From UBA7662 sp943369355 (GTDB lineage Bacteria; Bacteroidota; Bacteroidia; UBA7662): 64,000 nt of DNA. Below, one piece after another: positions 16,161 through 24,802 of this stretch. The notes below the pieces were generated by a model. The model saw only the letters and a list, made by a program, of their open reading frames with translations. It did no database searches and was not told where the DNA came from. How positions within the stretch are numbered: the first letter of the stretch is position 1; each line of letters begins with the position of its first letter. The translations under genes were made by a program, and so were the position numbers. Location: contig CALRMX020000006.1 in assembly GCA_943369355.1 (NCBI GenBank), positions 202,467 through 266,466 of the forward strand. Reading direction: 5' to 3'.

Positions 16161-16964
16161 CTACCGAACAAAATGTTGCTGTAGAATGAGCTCCAATTCG
16201 GCAAAAACAAGTGGATTGCCTGCCAATATTTCGTGGCCGTAAATGTATTCGCGCCCGCCATGAAAGTCGGCCACACGGCCACCTGCTTCCAATACGAGCA
16301 GTGCGCCGGCGGCTACATCCCAAGGTTTGAGGTTGTATTCGAAATATGCCTCAAATCTGCCTGCAGCTACATAGGCCAAGTCGAGTGCCGCCGAACCTAA
16401 TCGGCGCATGCCCTGACTGCCTTGCATGCATTTTCGCAATACTTCTAAGTAAGCAGGCATCTTGTCGAAATTGTAGTACGGGAAACCTGTAGCCAACAAA
16501 CTTTCGTTCATCGTAGGCACAGCACTTACCCGAATAGCCTCACCATTGAGGAAGGCACCGCCGCCTTTTACTGCCGTGAAACATTCGCCACGACTTACCT
16601 CATACACCACACCCAGTTGTAAGGTATCGTGCAACATGAGGGCGATGCTGATGCTGAAAAACGGCAGACCGTGGATGAAATTGGTTGTGCCATCGAGCGG
16701 GTCTACAATCCAACGCCAAGCAGTGGCCTCCGACTGTACTGTGCCTTCTTCGGTCAAGAACCCGGCTTCGGGCAGCAGAATGTTTAGCCCTTGCACCAAC
16801 GCTTGCTCCGATTCCCGGTCTACATAACTCACCAAATCGTGCAGCCCTTTGTATTCGATACGTTCGCGGCCAAAATGAGCGAGCTCCTCGAGTTGGAAGC
16901 GTCCTACCTTTCGGCACAATTCGGCTACTTGTTCACAAAGCTGTGTAAGCTGAACGGTTGTCAT
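16161..16964 (-). CDS. Inositol monophosphatase family protein
   Basis: 267 residues, standard for the family. The metal-binding motifs are intact: LTEEG at about 71-75, the signature WIVDPLDGTTNFIHGLPFFS at about 90-109, and the C-terminal KPWDVAAGALLVLEAGG. These enzymes hydrolyse inositol-1-phosphate or related substrates such as 3'-phosphoadenosine phosphate with Mg2+; the substrate is not determinable here. The start codon overlaps the lnt stop by 4 bases (ATGA). Confidence 0.92.
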   Translation of the reverse strand: MTTVQLTQLCEQVAELCRKVGRFQLEELAHFGRERIEYKGLHDLVSYVDRESEQALVQGLNILLPEAGFLTEEGTVQSEATAWRWIVDPLDGTTNFIHGLPFFSISIALMLHDTLQLGVVYEVSRGECFTAVKGGGAFLNGEAIRVSAVPTMNESLLATGFPYYNFDKMPAYLEVLRKCMQGSQGMRRLGSAALDLAYVAAGRFEAYFEYNLKPWDVAAGALLVLEAGGRVADFHGGREYIYGHEILAGNPLVFAELELILQQHFVR

Positions 16965-18625
16965 CGTATTTTCCCTTTTTTGCTTCTGCTTTTCGACCAG
17001 TGGATGAGCACCAACAAGATAGCTAAAAAGGCGGCCGTGCGACCCAAATAATCGCCATAGCGGCTGTAAAAGCTGAGCTCTTCATTCAAATACACTTCGG
17101 CAGTAAGCGTTCCTTGTTCCCACCATCCTGTTTTACCGAGCAACTCACCCCGCTGATTGATGAAAGCCGAGATGCCCGTGTTGGCAGAGCGGGCAACATC
17201 GCGACGGTTTTCGATGGCTCGTAGGCGCGCAAAAGCTAAATGCTGGCGGTAGCCGTCGGTATTGCCCCACCAGCCGTCGTTGGTGATGATGCCAATGAGG
17301 TTGGCACCCTTACGCATGTATTCTGTTACATAACCCCCAAAAACCGATTCGTAACAAATTACAGGGGCTACCTTGATGCCTGCATTTTCAAATACGGCAC
17401 GCTCCTTTTGTTTACCCAAAGTGCCGGTCATGCCTCCGAGGTCGACCGACAACTTGCCTAAAAACCCTAAAATTTGTGGATAAGGCATCTTTTCGACGCC
17501 AATGACCAATTGGGATTTATGGTAAACCTGGGGCTCTTGATCATTGCGATAAAACAAGGCGCTATTGTGCGGTAAGTAGTAGCCCCCAGCTGTATGCGGA
17601 CGGGCAAACTCAGGTAATTTTTCGCCTTGTTGAAAGCTGGTCACGGCGCTGGCGCCAACCAAGAGTGCCGGGCCATCGTAATTCGACAAAAAGTGACGTA
17701 TAGAAGCTTGTTGCCAGTTTTGATCGCCTTCTTTAAGCCAAATACTTCCAGGTATCGACGTTTCGGGCCACAGTACCAGCCGCGTTTCGGGGGTCATGGC
17801 CTTATCGGTAAGCGAAAGCAGGGTATCGAGTTGGTTTTGGTACAAGTTCTCGTCAAACTTGCTGTTGTAGGGGTCAAAATTGGGTTGAACAACCGCCACT
17901 TCGGCTTTTACGCCCTTGGGTTGGTAATTGCTCCAAATCATCCACGAGGCTACGAGCGGCAGCAGCAGCAAAAAGAAGGCTCGCGAAAAATAGCGGGCGG
18001 AGTTCCAACCGAGATAACGCTTCTCGTCGTCATCGAGCTGTGGGTTAGAACGTAGTAGTAGATTCTTCAATCCATAAAAAAGACTCAAATTCACCACCAG
18101 CACCCATAAACTTCCGCCAAAAACACCTGTTTTGTCGTACCACTGTATCCAACTTGGATGATTGGCGAAACTGTTTCCGAGTGTGAGCCAGGGGAAGTCG
18201 AGATCCCAGCTGTAATGCAAAAATTCATAGCCCATCCAAAGACTGATGAGCCCAAAGGCTGCATAACGGTCGCCAGAACTGCGCCGCATGCGGTGGTACA
18301 GGTACACCACGAGGCTCATGAGCAAGGTGTTGGCCAATACCGAAGCAATGGCCCCTACCCACGCGGCATTTTTGATCCACCACAGCGTGAGGCTATTGAG
18401 CAGAAAGAACTGCGCCATACTCCACCACCACAACTTACGGCTGCTTTCGGCTGCCGGGCTGTAAAAAAGTTCGTCCTCGATAAGTAGTATGGGCACCAAA
18501 AACACAAAAATGAGCGCCGTGAAGTCGAGCGGTGGAAACGCCAGCCAGAAAAACGAGGCTCCGACCACTGTGTAAAACCATTTGGAGGCTGTGCTACGCG
18601 CCAGCCAAAACGAGTACGAATTCAC
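16961..18625 (-). CDS. lnt: Apolipoprotein N-acyltransferase
   Basis: 554 residues. About six N-terminal membrane helices (residues 15-230) are followed by a periplasmic nitrilase-type domain. The catalytic Glu is in VLWPETSIPGS, the Lys in VYHKSQLVIGVE and the Cys in APVICYESVFGGYV, then NDGWWGNTDGYRQHL and RSANTGISAFI. Lnt adds the third acyl chain to lipoproteins at the outer face of the inner membrane. Its first 32 bases overlap the end of rsmI, so translation is probably coupled. The C-terminus carries one more helix and a basic tail. Confidence 0.95.
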   Translation of the reverse strand: MNSYSFWLARSTASKWFYTVVGASFFWLAFPPLDFTALIFVFLVPILLIEDELFYSPAAESSRKLWWWSMAQFFLLNSLTLWWIKNAAWVGAIASVLANTLLMSLVVYLYHRMRRSSGDRYAAFGLISLWMGYEFLHYSWDLDFPWLTLGNSFANHPSWIQWYDKTGVFGGSLWVLVVNLSLFYGLKNLLLRSNPQLDDDEKRYLGWNSARYFSRAFFLLLLPLVASWMIWSNYQPKGVKAEVAVVQPNFDPYNSKFDENLYQNQLDTLLSLTDKAMTPETRLVLWPETSIPGSIWLKEGDQNWQQASIRHFLSNYDGPALLVGASAVTSFQQGEKLPEFARPHTAGGYYLPHNSALFYRNDQEPQVYHKSQLVIGVEKMPYPQILGFLGKLSVDLGGMTGTLGKQKERAVFENAGIKVAPVICYESVFGGYVTEYMRKGANLIGIITNDGWWGNTDGYRQHLAFARLRAIENRRDVARSANTGISAFINQRGELLGKTGWWEQGTLTAEVYLNEELSFYSRYGDYLGRTAAFLAILLVLIHWSKSRSKKGKIR

Positions 18626-19274
18626 CTTTGGGAGTATTTTTTTTGAAGTGGGCGGCGAGCTCAGTCACCGTGCCGCGAACGGTTTCTTCGAATTTTTTAC
18701 TGATTTCTCGCGAAACAGAAGCTTTCCGATCGGCGCCACAGTAGGTCGCCAGTTCTTCGAGTGTTTTTACGATGCGGTAGGGTGACTCATAAAACACCAA
18801 GGTTCGGCTTTCGGTAGCGAGTTCTTTGAGTCGGGTTTGACGACCTTTTTTTTGTGGCAAAAACCCTTCAAAAACGAAACGGTCGCAAGGCAGTCCGCTG
18901 CAAACGAGTGCCGGCACAAAAGCTGTTGCTCCGGGCAAACATTCCATGGGTAATGCCGCCTCGGCACAGGCACGGGCTAACAAAAATCCCGGATCGGAAA
19001 TGCCTGGGGTACCTGCATCGCTGATGAGGGCAACGGTTTTGCCGCTGGCAATGAGCTCTACCAAACGATTGGTTTGTTGATGTTCGTTGAATTTGTGGTA
19101 CGACTGCAAGGGCACCTGTATGCCATAATGTTTGAGCAAAACGCCGCTGGTTCGGGTATCTTCGCAGAGGATGAGGTCGGCTTCGGCGAGTAACCGCAAT
19201 GCTCTGGCGGTAATGTCTTCCAAATTCCCGATAGGTGTGGGAATCAGCAATAATCGTCCTGCGTTAGTATTCAC
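18594..19274 (-). CDS. rsmI: 16S rRNA (cytidine-2'-O)-methyltransferase RsmI
   Basis: 226 residues from the GTG at 19274 (reads as MNTNAGRLLLIPTPIGNLED). The SAM-dependent tetrapyrrole-methylase fold is clear: LLLIPTPIGNLEDITARALR, ADLILCEDTRTSGVLLKHYG, and the SAM-binding ALISDAGTPGISDPGFLLAR, then PCDRFVFEGFLPQKKGRQTR. RsmI methylates the ribose of C1402 in 16S rRNA (E. coli numbering) in the P site. It is slightly shorter than the E. coli enzyme, as usual in Bacteroidota. Overlaps the M28 gene by 11 bases and lnt by 32. Confidence 0.93.
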   Translation of the reverse strand: MNTNAGRLLLIPTPIGNLEDITARALRLLAEADLILCEDTRTSGVLLKHYGIQVPLQSYHKFNEHQQTNRLVELIASGKTVALISDAGTPGISDPGFLLARACAEAALPMECLPGATAFVPALVCSGLPCDRFVFEGFLPQKKGRQTRLKELATESRTLVFYESPYRIVKTLEELATYCGADRKASVSREISKKFEETVRGTVTELAAHFKKNTPKGEFVLVLAGA

Positions 19275-20463
19275 GGCCTTGAAGATACAAGCTAAAGTCG
19301 AGGAGTAAACCAAATACCCTATCGTACACTTTGAACGGCACGGCTGCCGGACGGTCGTAGATGTTGTGGTAGGCGGTTACATCACCAAGGGTGTACACAA
19401 AAAAAGCGGGGACTTTACGCGTTGTAAACGGGTAATGGTCGCTGTTGCGGCTGTTTTCGCGTTGTACCACCTTGGTCAGTTGATAGCGTTGGGTATTACG
19501 CTCGCTGAGCCAATTGAATTCTCTGGGATGGGAGGTGGCATTCACCACGGTAATGCCTTCGCTGCCGCCACCCAACAAATCGAGGTTCAGCACAAAACGT
19601 ATCCGTTTGAGGGGTACTAGCGGGTCCTCTTCCACAAAATAGCGGCTGCCTACTAGGCCTGCTTCTTCAGCGCCAAAGGCAATGAATAGGAGGCTATAAG
19701 CAGGCCGGTTGGCGGGCTGACTGTAGTGTCTTGCCATATCGAGCAGCAGGGCTGTGCCCGAGGCATTGTCGTTTGCCCCAGGGAAAAGAGTCGACTTGCC
19801 CATGGTGCCCAGATGGTCGTAGTGAGCACAAATCACTACAAATGAATCGGGATGACTGCTTCCACGCAACAAACCAATTACATTGGCCTGCTGCTGTTTT
19901 TCGTAGCGGCTACGCACTACATAGTCAATTCGTTTCACTTTAGGGGGCAGCACGCTGTCGTGTACCACAAATCGCGATTGCCGTTGCACGTCGCGGCCAA
20001 CCGACCAGATGAGGGTCTGGTCGCCGTGTTCAATCAGCACCCGTGCTGGTTTTTGTGTGGCTAGCGTGCTGGCAGCGTCTTTTCGGCTTACGAGCTGAAA
20101 ACCTTTGCCAGCCTTGAGTTTACGCCCTTCGCCGGCACCACTTTCGGGATGTACCAGGTAATGTACCCCGGGAGTAAGCGTTCGTCCGTTGACACGCAGC
20201 AGCACGCTATCGAATACGTTCACCTCTAGCGGAAACCACTGCCGGTAGTCGGGGCCTATCGACTCCAAACCGAGCCTAGCAAACTCACGGGCCAACGCGT
20301 CGGCGGCTAGCTGCATGCCGTTGGAAGTGTACCCACGCCCCGAGAACGTAGGTGACGAAAGGGTATCCATCCACGCCCGTGCATAGCCAACATCCTGCGC
20401 CCAGAGCGAAGAGGTGGGCAAGAGTGCTAAAAAGAGTAAGAGTTTAGAGTGCCACCAGTTCAA
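19264..20463 (-). CDS. Secreted M28-family metallopeptidase
   Basis: About 399 residues from a TTG at 20463, which gives the signal peptide NWWHSKLLLFLALLPTSSLW then AQD; this start overlaps purS by 20 bases. A PA-type inserted region occupies about 110-200. The two-zinc peptidase core has VICAHYDHLGT (His ligand), PGANDNASGTALLLDMA (Asp), FIAFGAEEAGLVGSRYF (catalytic and ligand Glu), FVLNLDLLGGG (Asp) and TAYHNIYDRP (His). All M28 zinc ligands are therefore present. Probably a periplasmic or surface aminopeptidase. The non-ATG start is an inference from the signal peptide. Confidence 0.88.
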   Translation of the reverse strand: MNWWHSKLLLFLALLPTSSLWAQDVGYARAWMDTLSSPTFSGRGYTSNGMQLAADALAREFARLGLESIGPDYRQWFPLEVNVFDSVLLRVNGRTLTPGVHYLVHPESGAGEGRKLKAGKGFQLVSRKDAASTLATQKPARVLIEHGDQTLIWSVGRDVQRQSRFVVHDSVLPPKVKRIDYVVRSRYEKQQQANVIGLLRGSSHPDSFVVICAHYDHLGTMGKSTLFPGANDNASGTALLLDMARHYSQPANRPAYSLLFIAFGAEEAGLVGSRYFVEEDPLVPLKRIRFVLNLDLLGGGSEGITVVNATSHPREFNWLSERNTQRYQLTKVVQRENSRNSDHYPFTTRKVPAFFVYTLGDVTAYHNIYDRPAAVPFKVYDRVFGLLLDFSLYLQGREY

Positions 20464-20695
20464 AGCGGTACGACTCCATGATGAGGTTGGCAAGCAACTT
20501 TTTGCAGGCATCTTCTACCTCCGCACGGGCCTCGGCTTCGTTGGCAGCATCAATGTGTAAACTGATGTGCTTACCAACACGAACTTGGCTGGTATTGCTG
20601 AGACCAAGATTACGAAGGCCGGCTTCAACGGCTTTTCCCTGCGGGTCGAGCAGGGCTTCTAGGGGCATGATGTCGATTTCGGCGCGAAATTTCAT
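20444..20695 (-). CDS. purS: Phosphoribosylformylglycinamidine synthase subunit PurS
   Basis: 83 residues, full length for PurS. The family pattern is clear: KFRAEIDIMPLEALLDPQGKA, LGLSNTSQVRVGKHI and the helical C-terminus ACKKLLANLIMESYRF. PurS bridges PurQ and small PurL in the FGAM synthase complex of de novo purine synthesis. Neither purL nor purQ is nearby, so it sits apart from its partners in an envelope-lipid operon. It overlaps pssA by 4 bases. Confidence 0.92.
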   Translation of the reverse strand: MKFRAEIDIMPLEALLDPQGKAVEAGLRNLGLSNTSQVRVGKHISLHIDAANEAEARAEVEDACKKLLANLIMESYRFELVAL

Positions 20696-21390
20696 TGGGA
20701 AGTTTGCTTAAATAGTGCCAGCACAGCCGACACCAGTATGTAGGCCAAAATTACAAAAGCCAATCCGAGGTACGACAGGGTTAGCAGGAGAAAAACAGAA
20801 AAAAGCAAAAAAGTATATACGAGCTGATTTTCTTTCCAGCCAAAACTTTTGAATTTGAGAGCAAAAAGCTCCAAAGGTGCATTGAGGAGCAGCGCTAGGG
20901 CAACCGAAAATACGGCAATCACTTCTTTGCTGAGGTAGTCGCGGGCACTGCCACTATCCGTACCGAGCCATACCACCAGCGATGCGACCAAAATGCCGCT
21001 GGCAGGGGTAGGCAGGCCAATGAATTTATCGCTTTGACGGGTATCGTGGTTGAAGCGCGCCAAGCGTAAGGCCGAAAGCACAGGAAGTAGCAGAACCACG
21101 TACTCGAGGCCCATCCAGCCGGGTACGGAGGCCGACAACTGAAACAAGAGGATGCCCGGCAAAACACCGAAGCTTACCACGTCGGCGAGTGAATCGAGGT
21201 CTTTACCTATGGGCGAGGTAGCATGCAAAGCTCTGGCAGCAAAACCATCGAAAAAGTCGAGCAATGCGGCGAGATAAATACATCTAGCTGCACTGATTAA
21301 ATCGCCCCAAGAGGCAAAAACGAGTCCAAGACAGCCCATGAGCAGATTGCTCAGGGTGATTATATTGGGTAGATGTCGGAGGAATTGCAT
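20692..21390 (-). CDS. pssA: CDP-diacylglycerol--serine O-phosphatidyltransferase
   Basis: 232 residues from ATG 21390 (MQFLRHLPNIITLSNLLMG); an in-frame GTG at 21420 is also possible. The CDP-alcohol phosphotransferase signature is complete: D-G-x2-A-R-x8-G-x3-D-x3-D in DFFDGFAARALHATSPIGKD followed by LDSLADVVSFG. About eight hydrophobic helices. It makes phosphatidylserine for phosphatidylethanolamine synthesis at the inner membrane. It is the first gene of a seven-gene overlapping minus-strand operon, divergent from the isoaspartyl peptidase gene with about 45 bases between. Confidence 0.93.
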   Translation of the reverse strand: MQFLRHLPNIITLSNLLMGCLGLVFASWGDLISAARCIYLAALLDFFDGFAARALHATSPIGKDLDSLADVVSFGVLPGILLFQLSASVPGWMGLEYVVLLLPVLSALRLARFNHDTRQSDKFIGLPTPASGILVASLVVWLGTDSGSARDYLSKEVIAVFSVALALLLNAPLELFALKFKSFGWKENQLVYTFLLFSVFLLLTLSYLGLAFVILAYILVSAVLALFKQTSQ

Positions 21391-21434
21391 AATCCACTTA
21401 GATTGGGCTAAATTAACCACATAAACCGAAGGCT

Positions 21435-22385
21435 ATGCGAACACTCTGTTTTTTTCTACTGCTGCTCTCCCACAGTTTGTATGCACAACCCATCGCATTT
21501 GCCGTACATGGTGGCGCTGGAGCGATAGATTCTACGAAAATGTCGCCTGCCTTGCGTGAAGCCATACAGGCTACGCTCACCGAGGCAGTGCAGTTGGGTT
21601 ATTCGATACTCGAAAGAGGCGGTAGCAGTGTAGATGCTGTACAGGCCGCAGTGGTATTGCTCGAAAACTCGCCTTTATTTAATGCTGGTAAAGGAGCAGT
21701 TACTACCGCCGAGGGTATAGTAGAACTCGATGCTGCCATTATGGACGGGAAAACGGGTAAGGCCGGTGCCGTTGCTGCCTTGCGACACATTCAAAATCCA
21801 GTGCTCTTGGCACGCAGGGTGATGGATAGTTCAAAGCATGTATTTCTCATCGGCGAGGGTGCTGAGTCCTATGCCAGAAGTCAGGGCTTTGTCATGACCC
21901 CCCAAGCCTATTTCCTCGAACGATCACCACTTAAGGGTGCTGCCGAAGAACTCGCTGCTCTTCAAGGGGATAAATACGGGACCGTTGGGGCTGTAGCACT
22001 CGACAAACTTGGAAATTTAGCTGCTGCTACTAGTACAGGCGGTATGCAAAATAAAAAATTTGGCAGGGTAGGCGATGTGCCTGTAATTGGGGCAGGCACT
22101 TATGCCCGCAATGGAGTTGTAGCAGTTAGTTGTACGGGTCACGGCGAGTATTTTATTCGGGAAGTAGTGGGGCATGAAGTAGCAAGCTTGATGCGGTATA
22201 AAGGCCTTTCTTTGGCCGAAGCAGCAGATAAAGTGGTGTTGGAGCAGCTCGTAAATATTGGAGGCTCAGGTGGATTAATTGCCGTAGATGCGCAAGGGAA
22301 TATCCATATGCCCTTTAACTCTGCAGCCATGATGCGTGCCAGTAAGGATGCGAAAGGCAGGTTCTTGGTACGTATTTACAGGTAG
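21435..22385 (+). CDS. Secreted isoaspartyl peptidase/L-asparaginase (Ntn-hydrolase)
   Basis: 316 residues. Signal peptide MRTLCFFLLLLSHSLYA then QP. The mature protein starts FAVHGGAGAID, the hallmark of plant-type asparaginases. Self-cleavage is expected before Thr183 in DKYGTVGAVALDKLG, which becomes the catalytic N-terminal nucleophile; STGGMQNKKFGRVGD and SCTGHGEYFIRE supply the substrate pocket. It degrades beta-aspartyl dipeptides and asparagine, here after export to the periplasm. Divergent from pssA; no terminator is visible. Confidence 0.93.
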   Translation: MRTLCFFLLLLSHSLYAQPIAFAVHGGAGAIDSTKMSPALREAIQATLTEAVQLGYSILERGGSSVDAVQAAVVLLENSPLFNAGKGAVTTAEGIVELDAAIMDGKTGKAGAVAALRHIQNPVLLARRVMDSSKHVFLIGEGAESYARSQGFVMTPQAYFLERSPLKGAAEELAALQGDKYGTVGAVALDKLGNLAAATSTGGMQNKKFGRVGDVPVIGAGTYARNGVVAVSCTGHGEYFIREVVGHEVASLMRYKGLSLAEAADKVVLEQLVNIGGSGGLIAVDAQGNIHMPFNSAAMMRASKDAKGRFLVRIYR

Positions 22386-22448
22386 AAATAACACTTCCCG
22401 ACGGCTTGTGGAAACAAATCACAGCTTTTAAAATGTGTAGCAACATGC

Positions 22449-22477
22449 TTGTCGAGATGAATCTGCGGTTATCTTTG
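22449..22477 (+). promoter_or_regulatory. Promoter of the desaturase transcript
   Basis: TTG (22449-22451), 18 bases, then TATCTTTG (22470-22477): a good match to the Bacteroidota consensus. Transcription would start close to the ATG of a 14-codon leader frame at 22485. Confidence 0.6.
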
Positions 22478-22484
22478 TACCTGT

Positions 22485-22529
22485 ATGTCCGAAATTCCTT
22501 CCGGCATAGATACTAAAACGAACGAATGA
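22485..22529 (+). CDS. Candidate 14-residue leader peptide upstream of desaturase
   Basis: An ATG at 22485 opens MSEIPSGIDTKTNE and a stop whose TGA overlaps the desaturase ATG (ATGA, 22526-22529). The promoter places the likely mRNA start just before this ATG. This suggests a leader peptide translationally coupled to the desaturase; chance occurrence is possible with so short a frame. Confidence 0.3.
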   Translation: MSEIPSGIDTKTNE

Positions 22530-23596
22530 TTACACCCCAAATCCGCTTTCAGCGGAAAGACGAAACTGGTTTTTTCCGCGAGTTGAAGACCCGTATCGAC
22601 AACTATTTCGAGGAAAACAAAATCACCAAAACAGGCGGAAGCCGCATGGTTTGGAAGGCTATTGGTATGCTGAGCGTTTACCTCATTCCTTATATGCTTA
22701 TCCTTACCGGATGGTTTGGTCCTTGGAGCATGTTGCTCCTTTCAGTGTTGATGGGTGCCGGACTTGCCGGTGTAGGCATGTCGGTGATGCATGACGCTTG
22801 TCATGGTGCTTTCTCTGAAAAACGCTGGGTAAACAAACTGTTTGCACGCAGCATGTATCTCGTTGGGGGCAATGTTTACAACTGGAAAATTCAGCACAAT
22901 ACGTTGCACCATACGTTCACCAACGTTCACCATGCCGATGAAGATATTGCCGGCAAAGCCTTCCTTCGCCTCGATCGTAACGATCCTTTAAAGCCATCGC
23001 ACCGTTATCAGCATTGGTATGCCTTGGGCCTGTACAGCCTCATGACCTTTGCTTTTCACGTTAAAGACTTCCGTCAGGTGTGGAATTGGGGTCGTGATAC
23101 GTCATCGAAAGTATTTTACAAGGAATTTTCCTTATTGGTACTTGGCAAACTGTTCTTTTTCGCCTTCATGTTTATCCCGCCGATTTTGTTGCTCAGTATT
23201 CCTTTCTGGCAAATTTTGATTGGGTTTACTGTCGTGAACCTGACAGCAGGATTTATACTTGCAGTGGTTTTCCAACTCGCACACATCGTTGAAGAAGCGC
23301 AACAGTTCAAAGCTCAAGACGGTCAGCTAGAAAATATATTCGCTGTTCACCAACTCGAAACCACGGCGAATTTCAGTCCGAAAAGCCGCTTTTTAACTTG
23401 GTACTTAGGTGGTCTAAATTTCCAGGTAGAACACCATTTGTTCCCGAATATTTGTCACTTGCACTACAAGCACATCGCACCAATTGTGGAACGCACTGCA
23501 CGCGAGTTTCAGGTGGCCTACAACATCCACCCAACTTTTGGTAGCGCACTTGGTTCGCACATGCGCCAATTGAAGCGTTTGGGAACGCAAGCATAA
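22526..23596 (+). CDS. Acyl-CoA/acyl-lipid fatty acid desaturase
   Basis: 356 residues. Integral membrane di-iron desaturase with the three His boxes: HDACHG at about 89, HNTLHH at about 124, and QVEHH at about 301. The Gln in the last box is typical of front-end (delta-5/delta-6 type) and linoleoyl-CoA-like desaturases. Four main hydrophobic segments (about 45-90 and 200-250). There is no cytochrome b5 domain, so an external electron donor is needed; the 2Fe-2S flavoprotein at 25872-26882 is a candidate by proximity only. It introduces double bonds into acyl chains, adjusting membrane fluidity. A strong terminator follows. Confidence 0.92.
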   Translation: MITPQIRFQRKDETGFFRELKTRIDNYFEENKITKTGGSRMVWKAIGMLSVYLIPYMLILTGWFGPWSMLLLSVLMGAGLAGVGMSVMHDACHGAFSEKRWVNKLFARSMYLVGGNVYNWKIQHNTLHHTFTNVHHADEDIAGKAFLRLDRNDPLKPSHRYQHWYALGLYSLMTFAFHVKDFRQVWNWGRDTSSKVFYKEFSLLVLGKLFFFAFMFIPPILLLSIPFWQILIGFTVVNLTAGFILAVVFQLAHIVEEAQQFKAQDGQLENIFAVHQLETTANFSPKSRFLTWYLGGLNFQVEHHLFPNICHLHYKHIAPIVERTAREFQVAYNIHPTFGSALGSHMRQLKRLGTQA

Positions 23597-23620
23597 TCGC
23601 TTTCCGTGTAGAAAATCGAA

Positions 23621-23643
23621 AGAGGCCCTCGGGCCTCTTTTTT
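23621..23643 (+). terminator. Rho-independent terminator after the desaturase
   Basis: 8-bp stem AGAGGCCC/GGGCCTCT with a 2-base loop (23621-23638), then TTTTT. Confidence 0.9.
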
Positions 23644-23690
23644 ATTTGTAGGCTATTGATAGCTTAAAACGGATTGGCCTTTCTGCTTGT

Positions 23691-23698
23691 TATCTTTG
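23691..23698 (+). promoter_or_regulatory. -7 box of mrp
   Basis: TATCTTTG ends 4 bases before the mrp ATG at 23703. A TTG lies upstream at 23674 but at shorter spacing (14) than usual. The mRNA would be leaderless or nearly so. Confidence 0.5.
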
Positions 23699-23702
23699 CA
23701 CT

Positions 23703-24776
23703 ATGTCAAACCCGATAAGTCCCCAAGGCGTCCTTAATGCACTAAGCAGAGTAATCGAACCCGATTTGCGGAAAGATCTGGTGAGCCTGCGCATGATCGA
23801 AGATGTGCAAATTACCGAAGCGAGTATTTCGTTTACGGTGGTGCTCACCACGCCGGCTTGTCCGCTCAAGGATCAAATTGAAGCCGATTGCCGCAAAGAA
23901 ATCAAAGCCGATTTTGGCGACATAGCGGTAAACATTCAGATGACGGCTAGGGTGTTGGGGCAAGGGAATTCGCGTGACTTATTGCCGAATGTAAAAAATG
24001 TGGTTTTGGTGGCTTCGGGAAAAGGCGGTGTCGGAAAAAGCACAGTATCGGCGAATTTAGCCATTGCATTGGCTCAAACTGGCGCTAAAGTAGGCCTGAT
24101 GGATGCCGATATCCATGGCCCCAGTCTACCCATCATGTTCGGCCTCCAAGGGCAACGTCCTGCAATGGAGGGCGACAAAATTATTCCTATCTCACGCCAC
24201 GGTATCAGCACCATGTCGATAGGCTTGTTGGTAGATGCCAACCAAGCCATCGTTTGGCGTGGACCCATGGTGAGCAATGCCCTGCGTCAGTTTTTTACCG
24301 ATGTGCTGTGGGGGGAGCTCGACTATCTCCTCATCGACTTGCCACCGGGCACTGGCGACATCCACCTCACGCTTGCTCAATTGCTTAAAGTCGCAGGAGC
24401 GCTTATCGTTACCACGCCACAACAAGTGGCCTTGGCCGATGCCCGTAAGGCCGCAGCCATGTTTGCCATGCCACAAATCGAAATTCCGGTGTTGGGTGTG
24501 GTCGAAAACATGAGCTGGTTTACCCCGTTGGCCCATCCCGATGAAAAGTACTATGTGCTGGGTCGTGGCGGTGGTCAATTACTCGCCGATGAGCTTAAAA
24601 CGCCATTGTTGGGCCAAGTTCCGTTGGTGCAAGGCATAGCCGAAGCCGCCGACAACGGTCGACCGATTGTACTCGATGCCGGAAATCCCGCTGCCGACGC
24701 CTATCGTTTGTTGGCGGGTACACTAGCGCAACAATTGAGTATCGGCAATAAGCATCGCGCCACGGTGGAGGCTTGA
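23703..24776 (+). CDS. mrp: Mrp/ApbC-family iron-sulfur carrier ATPase
   Basis: 357 residues. The N-terminal MIP18/DUF59 domain (1-85; VIEPDLRKDLVSLRMIEDV, TPACPLKDQIE) is fused to a P-loop ATPase: Walker A ASGKGGVGKSTVSANLA at about 104-120, MDADIHGPSLP, and DLPPGTGDIHLTLAQ. It loads or transfers Fe-S clusters in the cytosol. The C-terminal CxxC found in many Mrp proteins (after GVVENMS) is absent: the segment reads MSWFTPLAHPDEKYY, as I recall is common in Bacteroidota. Followed 26 bases later by a NifU-type scaffold gene, consistent with Fe-S assembly. Confidence 0.94.
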   Translation: MSNPISPQGVLNALSRVIEPDLRKDLVSLRMIEDVQITEASISFTVVLTTPACPLKDQIEADCRKEIKADFGDIAVNIQMTARVLGQGNSRDLLPNVKNVVLVASGKGGVGKSTVSANLAIALAQTGAKVGLMDADIHGPSLPIMFGLQGQRPAMEGDKIIPISRHGISTMSIGLLVDANQAIVWRGPMVSNALRQFFTDVLWGELDYLLIDLPPGTGDIHLTLAQLLKVAGALIVTTPQQVALADARKAAAMFAMPQIEIPVLGVVENMSWFTPLAHPDEKYYVLGRGGGQLLADELKTPLLGQVPLVQGIAEAADNGRPIVLDAGNPAADAYRLLAGTLAQQLSIGNKHRATVEA

Positions 24777-24790
24777 AAGGTATTTAACCC

Positions 24791-24798
24791 TATTTTTG
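24791..24798 (+). promoter_or_regulatory. -7 box before the nifU-like gene
   Basis: TATTTTTG in the mrp-nifU gap ends 4 bases before the ATG, with the same geometry as mrp. It could give a separate leaderless transcript for nifU-pyrF. Confidence 0.4.
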
Positions 24799-24802
24799 CA
24801 GC

